This document shows, one piece after another, positions 1 to 5,000 of a DNA stretch of 5,000 nucleotides. Below the pieces are notes generated by a model. The model saw only the letters and a program-made list of their open reading frames with translations. It did not search any database and was not told where the DNA came from. Where the stretch lies: NCBI GenBank assembly GCA_017861215.1, contig JAGFXN010000137.1, forward strand, positions 1 to 5,000, given 5' to 3'. A program made the translations under genes and the position numbers. This stretch comes from Deltaproteobacteria bacterium (GTDB taxonomy: Bacteria; Desulfobacterota; Desulfuromonadia; Geobacterales; DSM-12255). The stretch's first letter is position 1, and each line of letters opens with the position of its first letter.

Positions 1-740
1 CGCTCTACGCATCTTTCGACTCACCCTCCGTCTCCTCTCGCACCTGGCTCTGGCCGTTTTTCGGTTACTCTACCGACAGCAAGAAAGATGAAGAGGAACG
101 GGACTATCTCTGGCCATTATTGTTGACGGTAACGGGCAGCAAGCGTACTGTTACAAAATTTCTGCCTTTCTATTCCGACGAGCGCAGCGAAGATGCGACC
201 AAAAGCTGGTATCTCTGGCCGTTCTATAGAAATGATACCCTGCAGTCGCCGCACTACCGTCAGGAAAGAGATAAAGTACTCTTCTTCCTCTTTTCCAACA
301 CGGTGGAAAGCTGGGCACAGGATGGCAAGGAGCGCCGCAGAATGGCTCTATGGCCTCTATTCCTTTATAGCAGCAGCGCTGACGGCGAGAAAAGACTTAC
401 TCTGCCGGCACTCGTGGAACCTATACTGGACAGAGAGGGTATCGAAATACTATGGGCACCGCTCTGGAGGATCTACGTTCAGCAGTGGAATGAGCAGGGA
501 GACTCCTCTCTCTCTCTCTTCTGGAACCTTTACTGGCATGACAGGAGCAAGGATTCGCTGGGATGGGAACTGTTCCCTCTCTACAGGCAGAGATCAGCAC
601 CTTTATTTTTAGAGGTGCAGATACTGAAAGGGCTGATAAACTACAGTGAAAGCAGTAGCAGACGCCGATTATCTCTATTCTGGCTGCCGTTCGGTTATGA
701 CTGGCAAGGCGAAACATCCGCACAAGAGAGTACCCATTGA
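1..740 (+). CDS. Aromatic-repeat protein of unknown function (5' end outside window)
   Basis: I do not recognise this family. The frame is open from the window edge (first full codon at base 3) to TGA at 738-740, so the true start lies upstream. An internal TTG at 120 would give 206 residues but has no special claim to be the start. The visible ~245 residues consist of short hydrophobic, Trp/Pro/aromatic segments separated by polar, charged stretches: LWPFF (bases 48-62), LWPLL (108-122), then, counting from the TTG at 120, FLPFY (14-18), YLWPFY (31-36), VLFFLF (53-58), ALWPLFLY (76-83), LTLPAL (93-98), ILWAPLWRIY (110-119), LSLFWNLYW (131-139), ELFPLY (150-155) and LSLFWLPFGY (184-193). Spacing is roughly 17-23 residues, which suggests repeated beta-strands or hairpins; this is inference. 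Whether it has a signal peptide cannot be seen. Its stop overlaps the mlaE start, so a role in the same envelope or lipid-transport process is plausible but unproven. Confidence 0.8.
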   Translation, partial: LYASFDSPSVSSRTWLWPFFGYSTDSKKDEEERDYLWPLLLTVTGSKRTVTKFLPFYSDERSEDATKSWYLWPFYRNDTLQSPHYRQERDKVLFFLFSNTVESWAQDGKERRRMALWPLFLYSSSADGEKRLTLPALVEPILDREGIEILWAPLWRIYVQQWNEQGDSSLSLFWNLYWHDRSKDSLGWELFPLYRQRSAPLFLEVQILKGLINYSESSSRRRLSLFWLPFGYDWQGETSAQESTH

Positions 741-1513
741 AAAACTTATTTGATTTCATCGGCAAAAAAATCATGTATTTCCTGACAATCGTCGGCGAAA
801 TGATCATTCTCCTTTGCCAGACAGTCTACTTTTTCAAGGAAGCTCCCAGAAACCTCAACAGTATTGCGACCCAGATGCTGATTATCGGCTATGAAACGCT
901 GCCGGTAGCATCTGTCATGGCTTTTTTTGTCGGCATGGTTCTGGCCTTACAGACAGGCGTGGAGCTTAACAAATACGGCGGGCAGAACATTATCGGCGCC
1001 ATTGTCGGTCATTCGATGGTAAGAGAGCTTGGCCCGGTAATGACCAGCTTTCTAGTTGCCGGCAGAGCAGGTTCAGCGATGGCGGCAGAGATCGGTGTCA
1101 TGAAGGTCTACGAAGAGATCGATGCCCTGAAAACTCTCGACATTCATCCGGTGCGCTATCTTGCCATGCCGCGCCTGATTGCCTGCCTGATATGCGTGCC
1201 GGCACTCGTTATCTATGCAGATCTCGTCGGCATTGCCGGTGGCGCACTGATCAGCAATTTTCACCCGCAAATCTTTGTGTCCTACTGGATATATTACGAC
1301 AGCATTCAAGACGCCCTGAAACTGAAGGAGATAGGCATCGGCCTGATCAAGGCTTTTGCCTTCGGCGGTATCATAGCCCTGGTATGCTGTTATATAGGAT
1401 TCACCACCAGAGGCGGACCGAGGGGCATCGCACGCTCGACAACAAGATCAGTTGTTCTTTCTTTCATGATGATCCTGGTTGCAGACTACATTCTGACCCG
1501 CCTACTCATGTAG
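737..1513 (+). CDS. mlaE: MlaE-type ABC transporter permease (lipid transport)
   Basis: Inner-membrane permease of the MlaE/YrbE family, 258 residues, close to the family's usual ~260. Known members form the dimeric membrane core of MCE transporters that move phospholipids or other lipids between inner and outer membrane, working with the ATPase MlaF and the substrate-binding MlaD. Visible here: an amphipathic/hydrophobic N-terminal segment (about 12-33), membrane segments near 52-75, 147-172, 202-222 and 238-256, and the conserved family core around 96-131 (RELGPVMTSFLVAGRAGSA followed by EIGVMKVYEEIDAL), whose end corresponds to the cytoplasmic coupling region that meets the ATPase. A second signature, GFTTRGGPRGIARSTTR, lies at 221-237. 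The start is TTG at 737, overlapping the upstream stop as TTGA, with a modest AAGAGAG ribosome site at 724-730. ATG at 773 is an alternative but lacks a visible ribosome site and would trim the N-terminal helix. The direction of lipid transport cannot be told from sequence. Confidence 0.93.
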   Translation: MKNLFDFIGKKIMYFLTIVGEMIILLCQTVYFFKEAPRNLNSIATQMLIIGYETLPVASVMAFFVGMVLALQTGVELNKYGGQNIIGAIVGHSMVRELGPVMTSFLVAGRAGSAMAAEIGVMKVYEEIDALKTLDIHPVRYLAMPRLIACLICVPALVIYADLVGIAGGALISNFHPQIFVSYWIYYDSIQDALKLKEIGIGLIKAFAFGGIIALVCCYIGFTTRGGPRGIARSTTRSVVLSFMMILVADYILTRLLM

Positions 1514-1521
1514 TCTGAGTC

Positions 1522-1528
1522 AAGGAGG
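1522..1528 (+). promoter_or_regulatory. Ribosome binding site of mlaD
   Basis: AAGGAGG lies four bases before ATG 1533. It is a near-perfect Shine-Dalgarno sequence and fixes the mlaD start. It is much stronger than the site before mlaE, which may give more MlaD than MlaE. MlaD forms hexamers over an MlaE dimer in characterised systems, so a higher MlaD yield would make sense; this is inference. Confidence 0.85.
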
Positions 1529-1532
1529 ACCA

Positions 1533-2603
1533 ATGCCGCACACATTAGAACGAAAAGTCGGTTTCTTTTTCATACTCTCACTGATACTTCTCGGTGTCAT
1601 GCTTGAAATAGGTGAAAAGTGGAACCCGTTTGAAAAGAAGACCGTCTACAAAACCTATCTAAGCACGGTAACAGGCCTGAAAGTTGGCGATCCTGTCAGA
1701 CTTGCCGGTGTCAACGTCGGCAAAATCAACACCATTGCCGTTCAGGACCAAATAGTTGAAATAGTTTTTGAAGTTACTCCAGGCACAAAAATCAAAACAG
1801 ACACTATTGCCAGTCTCCGGCTTACCAATCTTCTCGGCGGGCAGTTTTTGAGCCTCTCCTTCGGCTCTCCATCGGCGCCGATCCTTGAAGGGGGAGGGAT
1901 TGTCAAAGGCAAGGATTCTGCCAACATCGACCTGATAGTCGAAACAGTAAACGATGTTGTGAAAGACGCAAAAGTAATGATTAATGACATCAACAGGAAC
2001 CAGAATGAGGTCATGCAAAAGATCTCCCTGATACTTGACGATAACAGGGCAAATCTGGCAGATTCGATTGCCAACTTCAAAAGTATTACTGCCAAGATTG
2101 ACAGCGGCGAAGGTTCTCTTGCCCTGCTCCTGAACGACAAGCAGCTTTACACAACCTTAAAGGATGCCGGAGAGAACATCAACTCGGTGGCGGCTAAGAT
2201 AAACAGCGGCGAGGGGACCCTTGGCAAACTGGTAAACGATCCGGCAATATTCAATGACCTGAAAAGCGCTAGCGGTGACATCAAAGACGGCGCAGGTCAC
2301 ATGAGCGCCGGCTTCAAGGAGATAAAAGAGGTTGCCCAAAAAATCAACCGTGGTGACGGCACACTCGGCAAACTGGTAACAGACGATACAATGTATACCG
2401 ATCTCAAAGAGACTACAAAAAATCTGAGTGAGATTACTCGAAAAATAAATTCCGGAGAAGGAACCATCGGCAAACTCGTCAATGAAGACAAGCTGTACCG
2501 CGACACAACAGCAACGATGAAAAAGATTGAAAAAGCGGCGGAAGGGGTCGGCGACACCGGTCCGATATCTGTGCTTGGCAGTATCATCGGCACGCTCTTT
2601 TAA
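1533..2603 (+). CDS. mlaD: MlaD-type MCE domain substrate-binding protein with repeat tail
   Basis: Periplasmic lipid-binding component of an MCE transporter, 356 residues, anchored in the inner membrane. A single N-terminal membrane helix spans about residues 9-26. An MCE/MlaD domain follows at about 38-115, with the typical V-G-L-K-x-G-D-P-V-R-x-A-G-V-x-V-G pattern at 46-63 and the L-L-G-G-Q-F-L-S-L strand at 100-108. In known homologues these domains form a hexameric ring with a central lipid pore. Residues 130-185 look helical and could form a coiled-coil extension. The tail (188-337) holds four copies of a K-I-[ND]-[SR]-G-[ED]-G-[ST]-[LI] unit, starting at 188, 222, 270 and 304. The protein is longer than E. 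coli MlaD (about 180 residues) and resembles the longer MCE proteins of Deltaproteobacteria. It starts 19 bases after mlaE, so the two are almost certainly one operon. No MlaF, MlaC or MlaB gene is present in the window. Confidence 0.92.
   Translation: MPHTLERKVGFFFILSLILLGVMLEIGEKWNPFEKKTVYKTYLSTVTGLKVGDPVRLAGVNVGKINTIAVQDQIVEIVFEVTPGTKIKTDTIASLRLTNLLGGQFLSLSFGSPSAPILEGGGIVKGKDSANIDLIVETVNDVVKDAKVMINDINRNQNEVMQKISLILDDNRANLADSIANFKSITAKIDSGEGSLALLLNDKQLYTTLKDAGENINSVAAKINSGEGTLGKLVNDPAIFNDLKSASGDIKDGAGHMSAGFKEIKEVAQKINRGDGTLGKLVTDDTMYTDLKETTKNLSEITRKINSGEGTIGKLVNEDKLYRDTTATMKKIEKAAEGVGDTGPISVLGSIIGTLF
2094..2543 (+). repeat. Four-copy SGEG repeat inside mlaD
   Basis: Protein-level repeat with unit starts at bases 2094, 2196, 2340 and 2442 (residues 188, 222, 270, 304). 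Each unit begins KI[ND][SR]G[ED]G[ST][LI], followed by a L-[LV]-[NT]-[DE] element and then a polar, probably helical stretch. Spacing is 34, 48 and 34 residues; the longer second unit has about 14 extra residues (roughly 250-263). Copies differ at the DNA level, so this is an old duplication rather than a recent tandem repeat. Confidence 0.85.
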
Positions 2604-2641
2604 GAAGTGAGTTGCTGCACCTTATGCGAGGGGCAAGAAGT

Positions 2642-2728
2642 ATGCGTCCCCGTGGGTTGGCATTTTTTGCAGTTTACTTACTGGCTGCTTCAGGTTGGCA
2701 GCCGGCTACACCACTACAGCAGGAATGA
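2642..2728 (+). CDS. Possible micro-ORF, signal-peptide-like (low confidence)
   Basis: ATG at 2642, or ATG at 2624 in the same frame, runs to TGA at 2726-2728, giving 28 or 34 residues. GAGGGG at 2628-2633 is a possible ribosome site eight bases before the second ATG. The peptide begins MRPR, followed by a hydrophobic run GLAFFAVYLLAASGW and a short polar end. This has the layout of a bacterial signal peptide, and LAASG followed by W resembles a lipobox with Trp in place of the needed Cys. It could be a tiny secreted or membrane peptide, a remnant of a lost lipoprotein gene after mlaD, or chance. No reading frame continues convincingly past the stop. Confidence 0.2.
   Translation: MRPRGLAFFAVYLLAASGWQPATPLQQE
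2681..2705. repeat. Hairpin-forming inverted repeat
   Basis: CTGGCTGC (2681-2688) can pair with GCAGCCGG (2698-2705) around a nine-base loop, with one T-G wobble when read on the plus strand. There is no following U-tract on either strand, so it is not a canonical rho-independent terminator. Its place after mlaD would suit an RNA 3'-end stabiliser or part of a rho-dependent stop, but nothing visible proves this. Confidence 0.4.
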
Positions 2729-2736
2729 ACCTGCTG
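2717..2736. repeat. Hairpin-forming inverted repeat
   Basis: CAGCAGG (2717-2723) and CCTGCTG (2730-2736) are perfect inverted copies around the six-base loop AATGAA. There is no U-tract on either side. It follows the previous hairpin by 11 bases, so the two together could form a structured 3' end for the mla transcript. Function unknown. Confidence 0.4.
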
Positions 2737-2784
2737 AACATCGGCACGACTTTCCCTGGTCGCCGGCCGGACGATTGCAGCAGT

Positions 2785-2820
2785 AAAAAAAAACGGCCCG
2801 CCAGTAAAACTGGCGAGCCG
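2785..2820 (-). terminator. Rho-independent terminator of leuA
   Basis: Read on the minus strand, CGGCTCGCCAGT (2820-2809) pairs with ACTGGCGGGCCG (2805-2794) across a three-base loop. It is a 12-pair GC-rich stem with one U-G wobble, followed at once by nine T residues (2793-2785). It lies 25 bases past the leuA stop. On the plus strand the stem is followed by CACTAAAGC, so it is unlikely to end the mla transcript by the same mechanism. Confidence 0.93.
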
Positions 2821-2845
2821 CACTAAAGCACCATTTATCCTTGTG

Positions 2846-4399
2846 TTACAGAGCGCTTCTCTCCTCAAATCTCTCCTTCATCACACCAAGCCTGTTCAGT
2901 GCGTTGATATATGCTTTGGCTGAAGCCTCGATAATGTCGGTTGAAGAGCCTCTTCCTGTTACCGTACGATCCCCTTCAGAGACTTTCACGGTAACTTCGC
3001 CCTGTGCATCTGTACCACTCGTAATAGCCCCTACATTATACGTAAGAAGCTTCGCCTTGCATTTGGTCAACTTCTTGATCGCCTTGAGCGTCGCATCGAC
3101 AGGACCGTCACCAAGCTCGGCCGTTCTCACCGGCTTACCGTCGATCTCCATCTGGACGGTTGCGGTAGCAACAGCAAATGAGCCGCAGGTGACCGTAATA
3201 TGATCCAGCTTGTACTTCTCCTCGACACGCATGATCTCTTCGGTCATGATGGCGTCGAGATCCTCGTCAAAGACCTCTTTCTTCAGGTCAGCCAGGGTTT
3301 TGAAACGGTCGAAAGCCTTGTTGAGTTCTGCGTCGTCAAGCTCGTAACCGAGTTCCTCCAGACGTTTCTTGAAGGCATGACGGCCGGAATGCTTGCCAAG
3401 CACCAGCGAACTGGTCTTGAGGCCGACTGACTCCGGAGTCATGATTTCGTACGTAGACTTCTCCATCAGCATGCCATGCTGATGAATGCCTGCCTCATGA
3501 GCAAATGCGTTTGCCCCGACAATTGCCTTGTTCGGCTGCACCATTATGCCGGTAACCGTCGACAGGAGCCGGCTGGCAGGGGTGAGGTGCTCTGTCACGA
3601 CATTGGTCCTGTAAGGGAGAATGTCGTGGCGGGTGCGCATCGCCATGACAAATTCCTCCAGTGAACAGTTCCCGGCCCGCTCGCCGATGCCGTTGATGGT
3701 GCACTCAACCTGCCCGGCGCCGGCCATCACAGCGGCGATAGAATTGGCGACCGAAAGACCGAGGTCATTGTGGCAGTGAACGGAGATGACCGCCTTGTCG
3801 ATATTGGCAACGTTGTCTTTCAGGTACTTGATGATATTGAAATATTCGAACGGGATCGTGTACCCGACCGTATCGGGAATATTCACCGTGGTCGCCCCGG
3901 CGTCGATGACCGCGGCAACAACTTCGGCAAGGAACGGCAGTCGGGTGCGGACAGCATCTTCACAGGAGAACTCGACATTCGGCGTATAGGACCGTGCCCT
4001 CTTCACGGCTTTGACAGCCGATTCAAGGACCCTGGCAGGCTCCATCTGCAGCTTGTACTTCATATGAATATCGGACGTGGCAATGAAGGTATGAATTCTG
4101 CCGCGCTCACCGGCATACTGCAGAGCCTCCCACGCTCTATCGATATCCTTGAAGCTGGAGCGACAGAGACCGGCAATTTCCGCCCCCTTAATTACCTGGG
4201 CAACCCGCTTGACCGCTTCGAAATCCCCGTCGGAAGCAATCGGGAAACCTGCTTCGATAACATCCACCTTCAGCTTTTCCAGCTGCCTTGCGATCCTCAG
4301 TTTCTCCTCGATGTTCATGCTGTTGCCGGGTGCCTGCTCACCGTCCCGCAGTGTGGTATCGAAAATTTTAACCAGTCTCTGTTCAGCTTTCTTTGCCAT
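2846..4399 (-). CDS. leuA: 2-isopropylmalate synthase
   Basis: Cytoplasmic enzyme of the first committed step of leucine synthesis: acetyl-CoA plus 2-oxoisovalerate gives 2-isopropylmalate and CoA. The 517 residues match the full-length bacterial LeuA (about 510-520). Visible parts: the N-terminal DRE-TIM/HMGL-like barrel (about 8-280) with FDTTLRDGEQAPG at 13-25, where Arg18 and Asp19 are the expected catalytic and metal residues; VHCHNDLGLS at 207-216 with metal ligands His208 and His210; GIGERAGNCSLEE at 237-249; a linker with HEAGIHQHG at 301-309; and the C-terminal LeuA dimer/allosteric domain (about 385-505), which in known enzymes binds leucine for feedback inhibition. GEQAPG and the presence of this regulatory domain fit LeuA; citramalate synthase is less likely given the leucine T-box. 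ATG 4399 is set by GGGAGGAG just upstream. The gene is monocistronic here: it has its own leader and terminator. No damage is seen. Confidence 0.96.
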   Translation of the reverse strand: MAKKAEQRLVKIFDTTLRDGEQAPGNSMNIEEKLRIARQLEKLKVDVIEAGFPIASDGDFEAVKRVAQVIKGAEIAGLCRSSFKDIDRAWEALQYAGERGRIHTFIATSDIHMKYKLQMEPARVLESAVKAVKRARSYTPNVEFSCEDAVRTRLPFLAEVVAAVIDAGATTVNIPDTVGYTIPFEYFNIIKYLKDNVANIDKAVISVHCHNDLGLSVANSIAAVMAGAGQVECTINGIGERAGNCSLEEFVMAMRTRHDILPYRTNVVTEHLTPASRLLSTVTGIMVQPNKAIVGANAFAHEAGIHQHGMLMEKSTYEIMTPESVGLKTSSLVLGKHSGRHAFKKRLEELGYELDDAELNKAFDRFKTLADLKKEVFDEDLDAIMTEEIMRVEEKYKLDHITVTCGSFAVATATVQMEIDGKPVRTAELGDGPVDATLKAIKKLTKCKAKLLTYNVGAITSGTDAQGEVTVKVSEGDRTVTGRGSSTDIIEASAKAYINALNRLGVMKERFEERSAL

Positions 4400-4405
4400 T
4401 AGTTA

Positions 4406-4413
4406 CTCCTCCC
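4406..4413 (-). promoter_or_regulatory. Ribosome binding site of leuA
   Basis: On the minus strand GGGAGGAG precedes ATG 4399 by six bases (TAACTA). It is a strong, well-spaced Shine-Dalgarno sequence, left outside the terminator stem. This supports control of leuA at transcription rather than by masking of the ribosome site. Confidence 0.85.
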
Positions 4414-4472
4414 GTTGTTTTCCGTGTCAGTTGATCAATTGTTCCACAAATGTCAGCAATTTCCAGCAGAAA

Positions 4473-4724
4473 AAACAAAAAAGCCTCCACCCCGTTAGCA
4501 AGGGGCGAAGGCTTGAGTCTCCGCGGTACCACCCTTATTCACCCTTGAGTACTACTCCCAAGAGCCTTCTTTTGCCGATTACGTCGGCTGTACGTCTTCG
4601 CTTACTCTAGTTCGGCGAAGCGGCTCCAAGGCGAGTTCATCTTCTCTTTTACCGGTTTGCACCAACCACCGGCTCTCTGGGAAAAGAGGTGAGACTACTA
4701 CTCCTTTTCACTGCCTTTACAATT
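4473..4724 (-). promoter_or_regulatory. T-box leader riboswitch, leucine-specific (CUC), controlling leuA
   Basis: A cis-acting RNA that senses the charging state of a tRNA. The T-box core AAGGGTGGTACCGCGG lies at 4536-4521. Stem I is visible: helix CTCTTTT/AAAAGAG (4650-4644 with 4688-4682, opposite order on the RNA), the distal hairpin CCGGTGGTTGGTGCAAACCGG (4671-4651 region), and the specifier stretch GAACTCGCC (4638-4630) with CUC (Leu) at 4635-4633. Stem II may be CTTCGC/GCGAAG (4620-4596). A stem III hairpin, GCCGA-loop-TCGGC, is at 4588-4574. Antiterminator: AAGGG (4536-4532) with CCCTT (4504-4500) and GCG (4524-4522) with CGC (4507-4505), leaving bulge UGGUACC whose UGGU can pair with an ACCA tRNA end. 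Uncharged tRNA-Leu should favour the antiterminator and leuA expression. The 5' limit is estimated from the promoter. Confidence 0.95.
4477..4512 (-). terminator. T-box regulated terminator (attenuator)
   Basis: On the minus strand GCCTTCGCCCC (4512-4502) pairs with GGGGTGGAGGC (4493-4483), giving 11 pairs including two G-U, followed by six T residues (4482-4477), a G and six more T residues. The 5' strand of this stem contains the CGCCCCTT segment (4507-4500) that is also needed for the antiterminator, so the two structures exclude each other. It lies about 80 bases before the leuA start. Confidence 0.92.
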
Positions 4725-4730
4725 TCAGCG

Positions 4731-4760
4731 ATGATATAGAAAAAATCGGACTAAAGTCAA
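4731..4760 (-). promoter_or_regulatory. Predicted sigma-70-type promoter of the leuA leader
   Basis: On the minus strand TTGACT (4760-4755; consensus TTGACA) and TATCAT (4736-4731; consensus TATAAT) are separated by 18 bases. Each box has five of six matches. This places the start of transcription near 4724, just before T-box stem I, leaving a leader of about 325 bases before leuA. An overlapping TATATC at 16 bases spacing is a weaker alternative. Confidence 0.6.
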
Positions 4761-4828
4761 GATGAATATTTTGTCAGCATTCAAGGTAGTTCCATTAGTT
4801 CAGTCGAGCAGCCTGTACTATCCGCCTT

Positions 4829-4864
4829 AATAATGAAATACGCCACATCTCAAAAGATATGGCG
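4829..4864 (-). terminator. Probable terminator after tRNA-Leu
   Basis: On the minus strand CGCCATATCT (4864-4855) pairs with AGATGTGGCG (4850-4841) across a four-base loop, giving ten pairs with one U-G wobble. The same pair is an A-C mismatch on the plus strand, which favours a minus-strand RNA. The tail TATTTCATTATTA is T-rich but not a clean run, so termination may be leaky. It lies 16 bases past the tRNA CCA end. Confidence 0.5.
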
Positions 4865-4880
4865 CCGGCTAAGCATTTTT

Positions 4881-4965
4881 TGGTGCGAGAGAGGAGACTT
4901 GAACTCCTAGACCTTTCGGTGCCAGATCCTAAGTCTGGTGCGTCTGCCAATTCCGCCACTCTCGC
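4881..4965 (-). tRNA. tRNA-Leu (anticodon UAG)
   Basis: 85 bases on the minus strand including an encoded CCA (4883-4881). Acceptor stem GCGAGAG (4965-4959) pairs perfectly with CTCTCGC (4891-4885); the discriminator base is A. The D-arm contains the usual TGGCGGAATTGGCAGACGC. The anticodon stem CCAGA/TCTGG encloses loop CTTAGGA, giving anticodon UAG (4931-4929), which reads CUA and other CUN codons. The long variable arm ACC-GAAA-GGT (4920-4911) marks a class II tRNA as expected for Leu. The T-arm is AGGAG-TTCAAGT-CTCCT. No intron or mismatch is seen. Its promoter would lie mostly beyond the window end. Confidence 0.97.
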
Positions 4966-5000
4966 AGTAAGGGTTTATGGCTATTTACTAAATTCTGGCG

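Noticed and set aside
120..740. TTG at 120 as the true start of the first gene
   Set aside because: The same frame is open to the window edge and the aromatic repeats continue upstream (LWPFF at 48-62, LWPLL at 108-122), so the gene begins outside the window.
1659..2593. Several minus-strand frames opposite mlaD
   Set aside because: They are shadows of mlaD codon use, with no recognisable domain and no support from context.
2627..2666. GGGG/CCCC pairing followed by T6 as an mla terminator
   Set aside because: Only four pairs around a 14-base loop, with about a dozen bases between stem and T-run; too weak for a rho-independent terminator.
2841..3203. Plus-strand frame over the leuA 3' end
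   Set aside because: It is antisense to the conserved allosteric domain of LeuA and begins inside its last codons; Ser/Val-rich shadow translation.
2846..4399. Citramalate synthase or homocitrate synthase instead of LeuA
   Set aside because: Length, the GEQAPG active-site motif, the C-terminal LeuA regulatory domain and the leucine T-box together favour 2-isopropylmalate synthase.
3770..4402. Plus-strand open frame of 210 codons opposite leuA
   Set aside because: It lies wholly antisense to a clearly conserved leuA, has no recognisable domain, and its composition (many Arg/Asp/Gly/Ile) is what the complement of leuA codons gives.
4431..4438. TTGATCAA palindrome between the attenuator and leuA as an operator
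   Set aside because: Eight bases is short and matches no operator I can name; it is inside the transcribed leader, so chance is the better explanation.
4149..4610. Plus-strand frame across the leuA 5' end and T-box
   Set aside because: It crosses a structured leader, a terminator and the leuA start on the opposite strand; not a plausible gene.

Overview
The window looks like chromosomal DNA from a Gram-negative bacterium. It most resembles the Desulfuromonadales/Geobacterales (the old Deltaproteobacteria). The evidence is a lipid-transport (Mla/MCE) permease and substrate-binding pair, a full-length 2-isopropylmalate synthase of the type I know from Geobacter relatives, and a leucine T-box leader in front of leuA. 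That arrangement is rare outside Gram-positive bacteria but has been reported in this group. The assignment is inferred from gene content and style, not from a database comparison. GC content is moderate by eye.

Left part, plus strand (1-2603): three co-directional genes, tightly packed. The first is cut by the window edge and encodes an unrecognised protein built of about eleven short aromatic repeats (LWPFF/LWPLF-like). It overlaps the TTG start of an MlaE-type permease by four bases. After a 19-base gap with a strong ribosome binding site comes an MlaD/MCE protein with one membrane anchor, one MCE domain and a C-terminal tail of four repeats. Together these look like part of a phospholipid or lipid ABC transporter between inner and outer membrane. 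The ATPase (MlaF), often found between or beside these genes, is not in the window.

Middle (2604-2845): a convergent intergenic region. It holds two hairpins without U-tracts, a possible 28-34 codon micro-ORF resembling a signal peptide, and a strong rho-independent terminator for the minus-strand leuA.

Right part, minus strand (5000 to 2785): tRNA-Leu(UAG) with encoded CCA, then a probable tRNA terminator, a sigma-70-like promoter, a complete T-box leader with CUC specifier and competing antiterminator/terminator, then leuA and its terminator. When uncharged tRNA-Leu binds the leader, the antiterminator should form and leuA should be transcribed, so the enzyme is made when leucine is short.

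No mobile elements, CRISPR arrays or phage genes were seen. The least explained parts are the aromatic-repeat protein coupled to mlaE, the absence of mlaF, and the short intergenic ORF.
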